From Branchipolynoe longqiensis (Eukaryota; Annelida; Polychaeta; Phyllodocida; Polynoidae), in NCBI GenBank assembly GCA_030323885.1, contig CM059199.1, positions 38,634,590 to 38,698,589 on the forward strand: a DNA stretch of 64,000 nucleotides, read 5' to 3'. The notes beneath the pieces are model-generated. The model made no database searches, was not told where the DNA came from, and saw only the letters and a program-made list of their open reading frames with translations. Made by a program: the position numbers and the translations under genes. Of the stretch, positions 21,546 through 31,839 are shown piece by piece. Each line of letters begins with the position of its first letter. The stretch's first letter is position 1.

Positions 21546-22034
21546 GTAAGGTAAAGTCAGGGCAGGCTGCGGCAAAACCGGGCCCATGTTGCTTTAAGTA
21601 TTACATGGAATTTCCCTTGAACAAAGGTCATAAAAAGCTAAACCAATCCAAACTTCCAATAATGTATTGTCCATGACACTTATGAATTGTTGTTGTTGCC
21701 TGCAATATATATCTTTTTCCATGTTGTATATGCAGTGGACAGGTGCTGCTTGGCTGAGGTGAACAATGGGATAGGGTGATGCATTGATGTAGGTATGACG
21801 AGGTTAGTTCTGCCTTCTCGATCCGGAGAACCGAAGAAAGGATAAAAGAAGCAAACACTAAAGGGTCAGTACAGACTTGCATCCGCCTGGGGCCCCCTCG
21901 AGAGGTCGGGCGCCTGTCATCATGGTCTTCATGGACTGATCATGGAACATCGGTCGCAGGCTACTAAATAACCTGGGCAAGCAGATCACCTAACCATTGG
22001 TGGGTTGGCAGTGGCTTGTTATACATAGGTGATC

Positions 22035-22206
22035 AGTCTCTTACACTATCATCTTCCATCCATCCCTTAAGCCCAATGATTGTTGGGCCACCCCAGGTGA
22101 CTTTGCAACAAGTTTTCTCCATTTTCTCCTGTTCTCCACTGCCCTCTGGGTCTTGCCAAACTCCAGCCCTGGTCACATACACCTTAGTGAACGTAGTTGA
22201 ATGTAG
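22035..22206 (-). pseudogene. LINE ORF2 C-terminal remnant (tentative)
   Basis: Read on the minus strand, one frame gives an arginine/lysine-rich segment containing QRAVENRRKWRKLVAKS, which resembles the tail end of many LINE reverse transcriptases (a basic RxxWRxLV motif shortly before the stop). The frame begins right after a decamer module (TTCAACTACGTTCACTAAGG reversed). No catalytic motif is present. The match is by pattern only and the clade is unknown. Confidence 0.4.
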
Positions 22207-22327
22207 TTGAACCTAGGATAGATTAACGTGGGTCAAACATGGTGTAAGTATGTTAAACTATTGTAATATCTGCGGAGATCGACCGTCAGAGCCCCGGATA
22301 CCACTACTCTATCCCAGGTGTGTGCTG

Positions 22328-23125
22328 ACAACTGTCTGTCAGTTTCCACCTGGTGTCCCTCTCAACAAACTCATAAGGAAGACAAGTCACGCAAGATTGA
22401 CAGTGAAGATGTTGTGCTTTATTGGCATCAACTCCTGTTCACCTACTAGTGACATATCACCCTCACTCCTTACCAACTGCCCACACAAATCCTCATGTCT
22501 CTTGCTAGTGTGTATAGGAATCAGTGCCTACAGCCGATTGAACCTGAGTCCCACAGTTGTTGCACACAGCTCAATGCCTTTTCAATAGCTGCTCTAGTTT
22601 GTGTATAGAAAGTGGAGTCTCAGACAGAGTGTTTGGAGTACTGGACAAGAGTGCCAAGAGTGGAATATGTGTGTCAGGTATAAGGAATGCAGGTGACTGG
22701 GCTCCCACAGCCAGCCAATCAGACACCCTCTACAGCCTGGGGGGGGGGGGGGGCGACAAGGGGGTAGCTGTCACTCAACCCCCAGCTGCAGGTGGTGTCC
22801 ATAATGTATGCAGGATGGCTGGGTGTGCTGTGGTAACAGGTAGTTGCAGACAGTTCCAATAAACATATATTAAAAATGGCCTTCCCCTCCATTTGCATTC
22901 TTTCTGTTGCACGGAGGGAACATTTCACTAACCATTAACTGTCTCTTAAATATGAACATCACAATCACATTTTCCACATAGGCTCTTAGGTCACACAGCG
23001 AGTCGGGCACCCATTGCTTCTCTGTTACATGAGCCTCCCAGCCTCCCACTCTGTCGCCCAAGAATAGTAATGCTCTCTGCCAATATATAAATCCGAACCG
23101 AAAATCTGTATATTTTTACACTATG
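22328..23125 (+). repeat. Rep-X copy 1
   Basis: About 800 bp matched in reverse at 41141-42030. Shared words: CAACAAACTCATAAGRAAG, TGTCTGATTGGCTGG reversed, ATTTTTAATATATRTTTATTG reversed in pieces, and CCGAACCGAAAATC. It includes a GGGGGGGGGGGG run at 22741-22753 and AATAAA at 22859. It could be a long LTR. Neither ends nor target duplication are resolved. Confidence 0.65.
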
Positions 23126-23203
23126 GTGAAAAACGTTACGGTACGGCAGTTTTTGGTACAGATAAATATGTTATGGCACTGATGCTGGTATGTAAAACTA
23201 CAT

Positions 23204-24112
23204 TCAACTATGTTCAACTATGTTCAACTACGTTCACCTATGTTCAACTATGTTCAACTATGTTCACCTATTTTCAACTATGTTCACCTATGTTCAACTA
23301 CGTTCAACTACGTTCAATTATGTTAAACTACGTTCCACCACGTTCAACTATGTTCAACCACGTTCAACTACCTTCAACTACCTTCAACTACGTAGAATGT
23401 ATGTTAGCCTCCACCACGGTCGACTACATTCACCACGTTCAAGTACGCTAAAGTATGCTAGAGTATGCTAGAGTAAGTCAGAGTATGCTAGATTACATGA
23501 AGAGTATGGAGACTTCGCCACAGTACATTAGCCTCTAACATAGAGGTCTTTTGAACATGTCCAACGATTAAATCGGAACTCACGGCCCACCCACATTGTT
23601 ACCAAGTTAGCATGATGGAGAAGTATGGATGGCTGTGCGTTCAACTATGTTCAATTGCATTCAACTATGTTCAACTATGTTCAACTACATTCAACTACAT
23701 TCAACTATGTTCAACAACGTTCAACTACGTTCAACTACGTTTAACTATGTTTAACTATGTTTAACTACCTTGACCTGTATTCAACTGTGTTCAACTACGT
23801 TCAACTACGTTCAACGACGTTCAACTGTGTTCAACTACGTTCAACTACGTTCAGCTACATTCAACTGTGTTCAACTGCGTTCAACTGTGTTCAACTACAT
23901 TCAACTGCCTTCAACTGGGATCAACTCTGTTCAACTGTGTTCATCTGCGTTAGCCTCAATTATGTTCAACTACGTCCACTAATGTGTATGTGACCGGACC
24001 TTCCCGGTATGTATATTCAACTGTATTCAACTGTATTCAACTACGTTCAACTACGTTCAACGACGTTCAACTGTGTTCAACTACGTTCAACTACGTTCAG
24101 CTACATTCGTTG
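23204..24112 (+). repeat. TTCAACTAYG decamer arrays
   Basis: Three blocks (about 23204-23450, 23640-23975, 24010-24112) of the 10-bp word TTCAACTAYG with a strict 10-bp register, a short AGTATGCTAG decamer block (about 23450-23490), and a linker with AAATCGGAACTCACGGCCCA. Blocks end at CACTAATGTGTATGTGACCGG. The same module recurs at 39.9-40.4 kb. Open frames rich in FNYVQL are artefacts. Confidence 0.9.
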
Positions 24113-24262
24113 CCAATCCGGGCTAGCATGTTAACCAATACACAGCGGAGGCTCCCTGATGTAATCACCATATTCATGCCTATCACTCTATGTGGCTCCT
24201 TGCCTGAGAAGTCAGTGCAGAGTATTTCACTTATCCACGTTTAATGTTAAGTCTATTAAATT
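24113..24262 (-). repeat. SINE-A head fragment
   Basis: The minus strand shows a degenerate tRNA-like head (GTATTGGTTAACATGCTAGC) and the 5' GACTTCTCAGGCAAGGAGCC leader. It directly abuts the decamer array. Confidence 0.7.
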
Positions 24263-24279
24263 GTATCCATCTCAATCAA

Positions 24280-24486
24280 TCAATCAATAGTTCCATCCTC
24301 TAGTTGAGGGTTGGATGCAATGGTTCTCCACTTGTCCCGATGGTGTGCTGTTCTGATAGCCTGTGAATAATTCAAGCCTGTCCACTGTGAAATATTTGTA
24401 AACCATGATATTCTTGGTCTCCCTCTCCCTCTGCTGCCATTCACCTGCCCTTCCAACAATGTACGGTATATTGAACTATACCTCAC
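24280..24486 (-). pseudogene. LINE ORF2 C-terminus (RTE-like), 68 codons
   Basis: A frame ending in EDGTID then stop contains RGRGRPRISWFTNI and a WTGLNYSQAIRTA-to-HHRDKWRTIA stretch. This is the arginine-glycine-rich, W-containing C-terminal tail typical of RTE-type and related LINE reverse transcriptases. The stop codon merges into a (TTGA)n tail, as expected for a LINE 3' end. The element is 5'-truncated, so polymerase and endonuclease are absent. It is bounded by SINE-A sequence on both sides. The family call rests on remembered motif similarity and could be a neighbouring clade. Confidence 0.6.
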
Positions 24487-25118
24487 TTAACCCTTACAAT
24501 TACATACAGGCAGTACATTTACATATATACATAGAGAGGGTAGATTCAACTACCAAAGTACCATTCATAATGTACCTTGCACAGGATCCTGCTCACAGCT
24601 ACCAGTGCAATTGGGTGCTAACAATGGGAACTATCTCACTATCTAGGTGTGTTTGTTTGTCTGTTGTAGTTTTACGTCCTAGCAACATCTAAGGTCATAT
24701 CAGGACAAGTACCGACTTGTGACAGTGCACACTCATATCAACTGTATAGTGCTGCCCCACTCGGAGACCAGGCCGCCAGCACCATGACCTGATATCCCAC
24801 TCAGTCACATTATCATGACACTGTGCCAACCAGTCCTTGCCCTATCCTAATAATGCTGGACGCCTGGCTAGGAAACAACAAGTTTCCATTTTGAAGTCAT
24901 TGGTTTGACTCGATCAGGGTTTGAACCTACAACCCAACGGTCTACAAACACGGGAGACGGACGCTCTAACTCATTCGGGCATCCCGTCTGGTCCACTATC
25001 TAGGTGTCCCACACATGTAAAACTAATTGTGACTATTTTGTGCTATTGTGGCGCTAATACAAAGGGAGATATTGCACCGACAGCAGGTTCCGAACCCACA
25101 CTTCCACCATTCTGGGAC
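24487..25118 (-). repeat. SINE-A copy interrupted by SINE-B
   Basis: The SINE-A body (24487-24650) continues at 25008-25118, where the head with a TTCGGAACCTG-type box B is found. The two parts are separated by a complete SINE-B flanked by an exact target duplication. Confidence 0.8.
24651..24993 (-). mobile_element. Complete SINE-B with 14-bp target duplication
   Basis: 343 bp from the GTTTGTTTGTCTGTTG tail to the head ending CATCCCGTCTGG. CACTATCTAGGTGT is duplicated exactly at 24637-24650 and 24994-25007, the hallmark of LINE-driven insertion. Minus-strand order: tRNA-like head with long variable arm, box B (GGTTCAAACCC type), body with GGATAATGTGACTGAG-like word, GACGTAAAAC, then the AACAAAC-rich tail. 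Confidence 0.9.
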
Positions 25119-25126
25119 TAGCTCTG

Positions 25127-25362
25127 TTGATAGAAAGCCCAAGCCTACACTTTTACTGACCCGAGGGATTTTTAACCTCTCACACCACATAGACATGGTA
25201 TGAGAGCAACTGGCCTTTGATAATGCTGTAAGTTATACACAGCGGTGGAAATCCAAATTGGCAGAGGTGAGGCCACAGGGAATCGAACCACTGACCTTCA
25301 GATTAGGAGTCCGACCTAGAAAAAAGTCAGACACTCTAACCACTCCGCCACATAGAACACCC
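25127..25362 (-). repeat. SINE-D copy
   Basis: The minus-strand head GTGGCGGAGTGGTTAGAGTG is intact. The copy is truncated at its 3' end after GGCTTGGGCTTTCTATC. Confidence 0.8.
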
Positions 25363-25439
25363 GTATAGCATCACTAACCGTATAGTGTTGATAATCGTTG
25401 TGGTCGCCAGTATGTAAAGTCTACGGCTCAAATCTGTGG

Positions 25440-25822
25440 TTGTGTAGGCAGGCTATAGTGAAATCAATACAGACAAAGAGAAAGGAAGAGTATAAAGTAT
25501 AAAGGAAGAGAGAGAGTCAAGCTCTCTGGTTTATTATTGACATGGTTAGATGGGTTCATTGTAGAGTATCACCCGACCCTTTTCCCCCAATGGGAAACAA
25601 GCATTCTTGGCCCTACCAATAGGGATCCAGCATACCTGGTCCCCATAGTTACCAGTGGTCTACCCACCACCACCAAACTGTGTGGGTACCCTGACCACCA
25701 CCAACCTTGAGCCTGAGTGTGGTGATCCTAGGCAGCAGAGGGGGAGGGGGTAGGCCCTGACTGCCCCTTACACACACCCCTGCCAGCACCACTATGTCTA
25801 TTTACATATTACTCAGGCACCA
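25440..25822 (-). mobile_element. LTR-2 family copy, solo-LTR-like
   Basis: Reverse counterpart of about 206-497: GACATAGTGGTGCTGGCAGG, TCAGGGCCT, AATAAACCAGAGAGCTTGAC and TTTGTCTGTATTGA, in that order on the minus strand. AATAAA sits just upstream of the GAGAGC hairpin, where an LTR poly(A) signal would lie. Confidence 0.5.
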
Positions 25823-25855
25823 CAAGCACCTACATATATATACATAAATGCACTT

Positions 25856-26026
25856 GGTCACGTATACCTGATCAGTAATAGAACATTTGCATTCCCCCCA
25901 ATGCCGTAAATCAGAATATTTTACAACTCTACCCTACCCTGGTCACGTATATCTGATCAGTAATAGCGAACATTTGCATTCCCCCCAATGCCGTACATCA
26001 GAATATTTTACAACTCTACGCCTACC
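25856..26026 (+). repeat. 85-bp direct duplication
   Basis: GGTCACGTATACCTGATCAG and its following 65 bp are repeated from 25941 with few differences (GTATATCTGATCAG in the second copy). Confidence 0.9.
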
Positions 26027-26514
26027 TGCCCATGTTAACCCTCCCATCACAGTACTGTTATTTCTTACAGGTTTACTTTCTCTTTGATACTTAAATTCCA
26101 CTTGTCTCCTCTAAAACAAACAAACCAAACAATCGACTACATAAATAATGTTCTCAATTTCCTTTTTCCTCTTGAATATTTTACATATAGATTTATCGAT
26201 AATAAATCCATTTAATCTGAGCTGCGTTTCTAGAGCGGGTTGTGTGTTTGGCAGCGAGGGGTGGGAGGGGTGGGCTGGGGTGGGGGTTGCAGCCAACCGG
26301 CTGTTTAATTATTCAAACCGGAAGTCCGGTTCATGCACATGCGCACTCGACTTCCACTGAATTACAGTGGGGTGAAATTCATTCTGCGGTGTGTAGAGAA
26401 ATGATTAACATCATGTCTCACATCCATAATCAAATTAATCTTTTACAATGCACAGTTTCCTCGCCAAAGCAATATCCTAACTTTACCCTGAATAATCCTA
26501 TCTTTCTAGAAGTT

Positions 26515-26730
26515 GTTTGGCTGTTGGAGTTTTGCGTCCTGTCAACTTCTAAGGTCATATATGGACCGATCTTTCTAGAAGTGTCTAACATGTGAGAAGT
26601 TTGCAAATTGATTGATAATGATTCTATGCGATCTTGGCATCAAAGGACATATTGGCGGACAGAAATGTGTGTGTTTGTTGTTTTACGTCCTAGCAACATC
26701 CAAGGTCATATCAGGATCGGTCTTTCTGGA
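26515..26730 (-). repeat. Two SINE-B tail fragments in tandem
   Basis: AAGGTCATAT plus GACCGATCTTTCTAGAAGT and the related ...GGATCGGTCTTTCTGGAAGT are each followed by ATTGATTGATAR and TCTATGCGATCTTGGCA, so a SINE-B/LINE-tail unit is duplicated with about a 145-bp period (26515-26660 and 26665-26800). Confidence 0.65.
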
Positions 26731-26802
26731 AGTCTCTAATATGTGAGAGGTTTACTAATTGATTGATAGCGAGTCTATGCGATCTTGGCAGCACAGCTTG
26801 TT

Positions 26803-27103
26803 GTATTTAATGATGCCTCTAGAGTATATTGATTTTCATATCGTTGGCTATTGGACTATTGGAGGAAACCTGCTGCTGCCACATCGGCTACTCTTTCCAA
26901 GAACCAGCAAAGAGTCTTTTATATGCACTTACCCACATACAGGACAGTACATACCACATCCTTTGATGAACCAGTTGTGGACCACTGGTGGGAACAGAAA
27001 ATATCCCAAACTGCAAATGGGTCCAATGTGCAGGATCGATATGGTGACCGACACCTTCACAGGTGGACACGCTACTGCCTGATCTACGTCCCGCTCCCCC
27101 ATC
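26803..27103 (-). repeat. SINE-C copy, near full length
   Basis: The minus strand runs from a head ending in GGGACGTAGATCAGGCAG to the tail TCTAGAGGCATCATTAAATA. The middle carries AAGTGCATATAAAAGACTC and GGTTTCCTCC blocks. The 107-123-codon frames across it are SINE sequence, not genes. Confidence 0.75.
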
Positions 27104-27129
27104 TTGGCAGCAAAGGCCATGTTCGCGCA

Positions 27130-27415
27130 AAGAAGTTGCTTGTTTTATGTCCTACCAACATTTTAGGTCATATCAGGATGGGTAACGACTTGGGACAGTG
27201 CGCAGTCATGGCAAGTTTATAGTGATGCCCTATGGAGAAACCAGGCCGCCGACACCGTTACCCAATATCCCACTCAGTCACATTCTCCAGGCTAGGTAGC
27301 GACAAGTATCAATTTGATAAGTCATAGGTTTGACTCAACTGGAATTCAAACTCTCAACCTTTCACTCGAAAAGCCTGAGGTCTACTGATTCAGCCACGGC
27401 GTCCGGTTCCGTGGA
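27130..27415 (-). repeat. SINE-B copy
   Basis: Tail TGTTTTATGTCCTACCAAC through to the head (CAGCCACGGCGTCCGG). A central segment around the TATCCTAATAATGC word is deleted. Confidence 0.75.
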
Positions 27416-27544
27416 AAGAAGTCTTGTAGAATTTGTTGCAAAGGAGAATAAACTCCAGACTAAAATGCAACGGTATCATGTGTACACCATTTAAAAGACA
27501 TGGCCAGGGGTGTGACTGGGTGTAATAGGCTACACTGACCTATC

Positions 27545-27615
27545 AGGCATGGAGGGTTTGTTTGTTTGTTTGCTTTACGTCCTAGCAACATCTAAGGTCA
27601 TATCAGCACGGGGCA
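27545..27615 (-). repeat. SINE-B tail fragment
   Basis: GTTTGTTTGTTTGCTTTACG then CCTAGCAACATCTAAGGTC, breaking off after GGCACGG. Confidence 0.75.
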
Positions 27616-27627
27616 CGGATGGAGCCA

Positions 27628-27770
27628 TGTATATAGATAGGTGTGGATAGAGTACTTCCATCAGGGAGCTTAGCTAGCCTAATGGATAGGACACTGGTCC
27701 TTAAATGGAAAGAGCTGCGCATTTCAAAACCTGTTTTAGGCTCAATATTCCAGATGTGGACCATGCAAGT
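27628..27770 (+). repeat. Degenerate SINE-A head
   Basis: CAGGGAGCTTAGCTAGCCTA, ATGGATAGGACACTGGTCC and TTTTAGGCTCAATATTCC correspond to the SINE-A leader, box A region and post-head segment. Confidence 0.55.
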
Positions 27771-27974
27771 AACAATATTCTACCAACTTCGATAATTTGT
27801 TTAGGAGGATCGGGATAGGACGGCACCCTTACCTCACTGCCTACTTCACCAAGGTGCTAGTGTACTGACGGAATAGACTACCAATCCAAGCAAAATGGCC
27901 TCATTATTTCTTGACTGGGATGGCATTACATCCAACTCCTAAGGTCATGTCAGGACAGATACCGATCTCTGACA

Positions 27975-28438
27975 GGCAGTACATGTACATATATACATAG
28001 AGAGGGTAGATTCAACTCCCAAAGTACCATACATAATGTACCTTGCACAGGATCCTGCTCACAGCAACCAGTTCAATGGATGGGGTGCTGACAATGGGAA
28101 CTATCTCACTATCTAGGTTTGTTTGTTTGTCTGTTGTTGTGTTATGTCCTAGCAACAGCTATGGTCATATCAGGACAGGTACCGACTTGTGACAGTGCAC
28201 ACTCATATCAACTTTATAGTGCTGCCCCAGTGGGAGATCAGGCCACCAGCACCATGACCTGATATCCCACTCAATCACTTTATCCTGACACTGTGCCAAC
28301 CAGTCCTTGCCCTATCCTAATAATGCTGGTCGCCTGGCTACGAAACAACAAGTTTCCATTTTGAAGTCATTGGTTTGACTCGATCAGGGTTCGAACCTAC
28401 AACCCGACGGTCTACAAACACGGGAGACGGACGCTCTA
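27975..28438 (-). repeat. Second copy of the SINE-A/SINE-B nested junction
   Basis: Matches 24509-24970 including the insertion junction (ACTATCTAGG then TTTGTTTGTTTGTCTGTTGT) and private SINE-B variants such as GTTTCCATTTTGAAGTCATT. Both ends are cut inside the SINEs. This is a duplicate of the nested composite rather than two independent insertions. Confidence 0.8.
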
Positions 28439-28565
28439 GCACATATACCTTATTTTCCACTCAGTAACATTAATATGGTACTGAACTAACCTGTCTCACG
28501 TTCCAATAATCATCAGGCATTATTTATCTTTTGAGGATGTGTTTTATTCTCGAACGCAACATATA

Positions 28566-28884
28566 ATACTGCAGTGGTCTGCACTGACATCTCAGTCAAG
28601 GGGCCACATAGACAGGTAGGCGTAGGTACTGTGGTGACATCAGGGAGCCTCGGTGGTGTAATGGTTAGAACACTGGCCCGAAATGCAAAGAAATGCAGGT
28701 TTAAGTCCCATCCGAGGCACACTATTTCCCATTTTCATCACCCCCTTCACACAACACTGGTGTCGTGACCAAGATCCTGTACAAGATATGTGCTGCATAG
28801 TTGTTGAACCTACCATGGGTATGTATATGTACATTGCCTGTATGTATGTAATTATAAGCATTAAAAGACTTACAATTCCATGGG
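28566..28884 (+). repeat. SINE-A copy, full length
   Basis: Leader GCAGTGGTCTGCACTGAC, head GGTGGTGTAATGGTTAGAAC, decayed box B (GGTTTAAGTCC), TTTCCCATTTTCATCACC, and tail ATTATAAGCATTAAAAGAC ending in TTACAATTCCATGG. Confidence 0.85.
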
Positions 28885-29085
28885 GGACGAGTGTAGTGGT
28901 CTGCACTTACCTCTCAGGCAAGGAGCCGCATAGACAGGTAGGCGTGAATAGTCTGGTGACATCAGATAACCTATGTGGTGTATTGGTTAGCACACTGCAC
29001 TGGCTTGGATTGAATTGAAATATATGTGGGTTCGAGTCCGGCTCGAGGCGCAATATTTCCCATTTTCATCACCCCCCAGGACAAT
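28885..29085 (+). repeat. SINE-A copy, tandem to the previous one
   Basis: A second leader and head follow directly. The head has GTGGTGTATTGGTTAGCAC and box B GGTTCGAGTCC. The copy ends after CATTTTCATCACC. This parallels the SINE-A dimer at 16.75-17.26 kb on the other strand. Confidence 0.8.
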
Positions 29086-29439
29086 ACCAATATGTGTATT
29101 ATAATGTATTATAATAATATAAAGGAACGGAGCAATTCCAATATTGATATCCCATTCATTGTACGATTATTTGTGTGTATTCGGGATTCGCGCACCCACC
29201 CCGTTATATGCGCGCGATTGGGGCACCAAATGTTTGGTGTGGAAAGGATTCAAAACGCTGTCACTTCGCTCGCATTTTTCTTTTGGTAGAGCATATTAGT
29301 CCCAGCCAGAGAACTAATAAAGAACTCAGCCCAACTCTGCTTTGTCTTACCTTATTGCCTAGTGGTTTATATTACTATCTTTATTGTTTGCATATTACGC
29401 AGAGAGATAATCTCAATCACACACAATTAGTCTTCGTCA

Positions 29440-29590
29440 TTACACTGCTCCTTGTCATATCCTTGTAATGTCAAACACTTGGCTAGATATTAACAATTAT
29501 ACAAGTGTACATCAATGATTTGACTCAGCCAGCGTTCAAATCCTGTGACCTACCAAAACGGGAGGTAGGTGCTAAATGTGAACATTTTCA
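29440..29590 (-). repeat. SINE-B head fragment
   Basis: AACACTTGGCTAGATA, GATTTGACTCAGCCAGCG and CCTACCAAAACGGGAGG correspond to the SINE-B middle and head. Confidence 0.65.
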
Positions 29591-29874
29591 TCCAGTATAT
29601 TTTCTAGCAGTGTCAGCTTTATTCTGGTATAGGACTACCAACCAATGTATTGGGGCGGGCAATCTTATAATGCTACACCAGCATGCCATGAATAATCACC
29701 ATTCACAAACTTCAAATAGGAACTCCAGTCCTGGTCTGTACCCCAGCGCAGTTCTAACCAACATAATTCACAATTAGCTCTCATAATGTATCCACCTATG
29801 ACATATTATGGTATTCAAGGCGGTTTAGTAATGTATATATATATGTTCGGTCCTTTGAAGTTCTTATCGCTCTC

Positions 29875-31059
29875 TGTACACCAGCTCTCTCCCCACCCAC
29901 CCCAACCACACACACACATCCATCACACTCACCCACACACCCACGCACCCACCCACATCCCAAATAGCTCCACCAACTTCCACCTTAAGCCTGCATACCA
30001 CCACACACCACCACTAAAGACATACACCCATAGAGCACAACCACTGGTCTTCTTTGTGGCAGAGTGGTTCGAGTGTCTGACTTGTTTCTAGGTCGGACTC
30101 CTAATCGGACTCCTAATCGGTTGGTGGTTCGATTCCCCATGCCCCCACCTCTGCCACTTTGGATTTTCCATTCTGTGTATAACTTACAGCGGCATCAAAG
30201 GCAGATTGCTCTCGTACCATGTCTATGTGGTGTGGGAGGTTAAATATCCCTTGGGTCGTTAAAAGTGTAGACTCAGGCTTTCTATCGACAAACTGTCTAA
30301 TGGTGAAAACAAGTCTATTCAGACGTATCCATGATATGCAGTATAAATCTTTAAACAAAAAAACACTCACACTCCCCCACACACACTCCTAACGTCATCA
30401 TCCAACACACACCTATACCCACATAACATAAACACACTCATCGAGCATTCCCACCGACCCCTGCACACTCATCACAACCTCACATCCACACACCCACACC
30501 CACCCACATACCCAACCACCCACCTATCCACACCCACGACCAACACATTCTCACATGCACGCACCTACACACCCACAGTTACTCACCCACTCGCCCACCC
30601 ACCCAACACTGACACACCGGCACCCCCAACCCACCCCCATACCTAGCCCCACCCACCCACTACCCCCCATCCGGATATGACTTTAGATGATGTCAGGACG
30701 TACAACTACAACAACCAACCAACTAGACACCACCCCCACACACATGCCACACTGACACCCTAACCCCCACACCCCCACACCACACCCCCACACCCACCCA
30801 CATCCTCAGGACGTACAACTACAACAACCAACCAACTACACACCTCCCCCACACACATGCCACACTGACACCCTCACCCTCACACCCCACACCCCACACC
30901 ACACACCCCCACACCCACCCACATCCTCAGCATCACCGCCACACCCACACCCCACCCACCAAAAGCCCACTCCCACACACATACACCGACCCCCTCACCC
31001 CGCACCCCCGTCCACCCTACGCCCCAGTACACACCCTCCCACCCCCTACCCTCACACCC
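29875..31059. repeat. CACCC/CACACA-rich array
   Basis: Plus strand strongly C/A-rich (CACCCACACCC, CCACACACC), interrupted by SINE-D at 30052-30350 and two SINE-B tails (about 30673-30723 and 30808-30838, each GGACGTACAACTACAACAAC). The two tails plus surrounding array are themselves a local duplication of about 120 bp. Confidence 0.85.
30052..30350 (+). repeat. SINE-D copy with small head duplication
   Basis: Family-typical head and body. CGGACTCCTAATCGGACTCCTAATC shows a 13-bp tandem duplication in the variable-arm region. The tail ends ATCTTTAAACAAAAAAAC. Confidence 0.8.
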
Positions 31060-31062
31060 TAA

Positions 31063-31663
31063 TGCCCCTGTCACACTACGACGCTTCTCGCCGGCGACCG
31101 GTCAACGTGTGGTGTTTTTGGGCGATAATTAGTGAAATATCGAGACGTGCTGGGGGCGCGTTATGCGCGCGTCGGTACACGTCGGTACACGTCTTTGTCG
31201 CCGGCGAGTCGCCGACGAAAGTCGGCGCGCGTTATTGGTCGCTGAGTGTTTTGAACCTGTCCAAAACTTCCAACGCGCGGCAACGCGCGGGACGAAATGG
31301 GTAAGAACGCTAGGAGGACGTTAGGCGCGCGTCGCGCTGCGTTGGACACGCCGGCATAACGTTATGGGAATGCTAGAAAGACGGCGCGCGCGCGGGAGGG
31401 TCGTTGCTCACGCGTCGCGCAAACTGGGCCATTTTTGTTTTACGCCCTACCAACATTTAAGGTTAAATGAAGACGTCGGGCCAAACTTTTTTTTTTTTTT
31501 TCCCCAGCGAGTATACACACGTTGGCGGCGCGCGCATAACGCGCCGCGCTGACGCCGATCTTTTCTCCCAAACCACCGAAAAGTTTGACGTTTCTCGACG
31601 CGCAAGATTTTATTTCCAACGCTGACGGATCGCCGGGAGAAGCTTCGTAGTGTGACAGGGGCA
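31063..31663. mobile_element. TIR element B, Harbinger-like MITE
   Basis: 601 bp. TGCCCCTGTCACACTACGA at 31063-31081 is repeated exactly inverted at the other end, and the inverted repeat extends to about 47 bp with mismatches. Flanks are TAA (31060-31062) and TCA (31664-31666), consistent with a TWA duplication that has mutated. The interior is rich in GCGCGCGTCG and CGGTACACG words and holds a SINE-B-like tail (31432-31480). No transposase frame. Confidence 0.75.
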
Positions 31664-31839
31664 TCACCGTCTCGCCAATAACTCAAAACCAGCCTCGATG
31701 TGGAATCATACTACAAAGTGTAAACTGGAATACCTGTGTTATCTGTAATGTCGACATCATCCATCATCCATTTATACTGATATTACCCTTATTCACCTAC
31801 TTTCAGCATGAACCAGCAGCATCAGTCCACTGTCCCTAA

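Noticed and set aside
22250..22862. Cysteine-rich frames of 112 and 101 codons
   Set aside because: They lie in Rep-X, and the inverted copy at 41-42 kb does not preserve them.
26759..27222. 107- and 123-codon frames
   Set aside because: They coincide with a SINE-C copy and adjacent SINE-B. Similar frames appear by chance in the other SINE-C copy.
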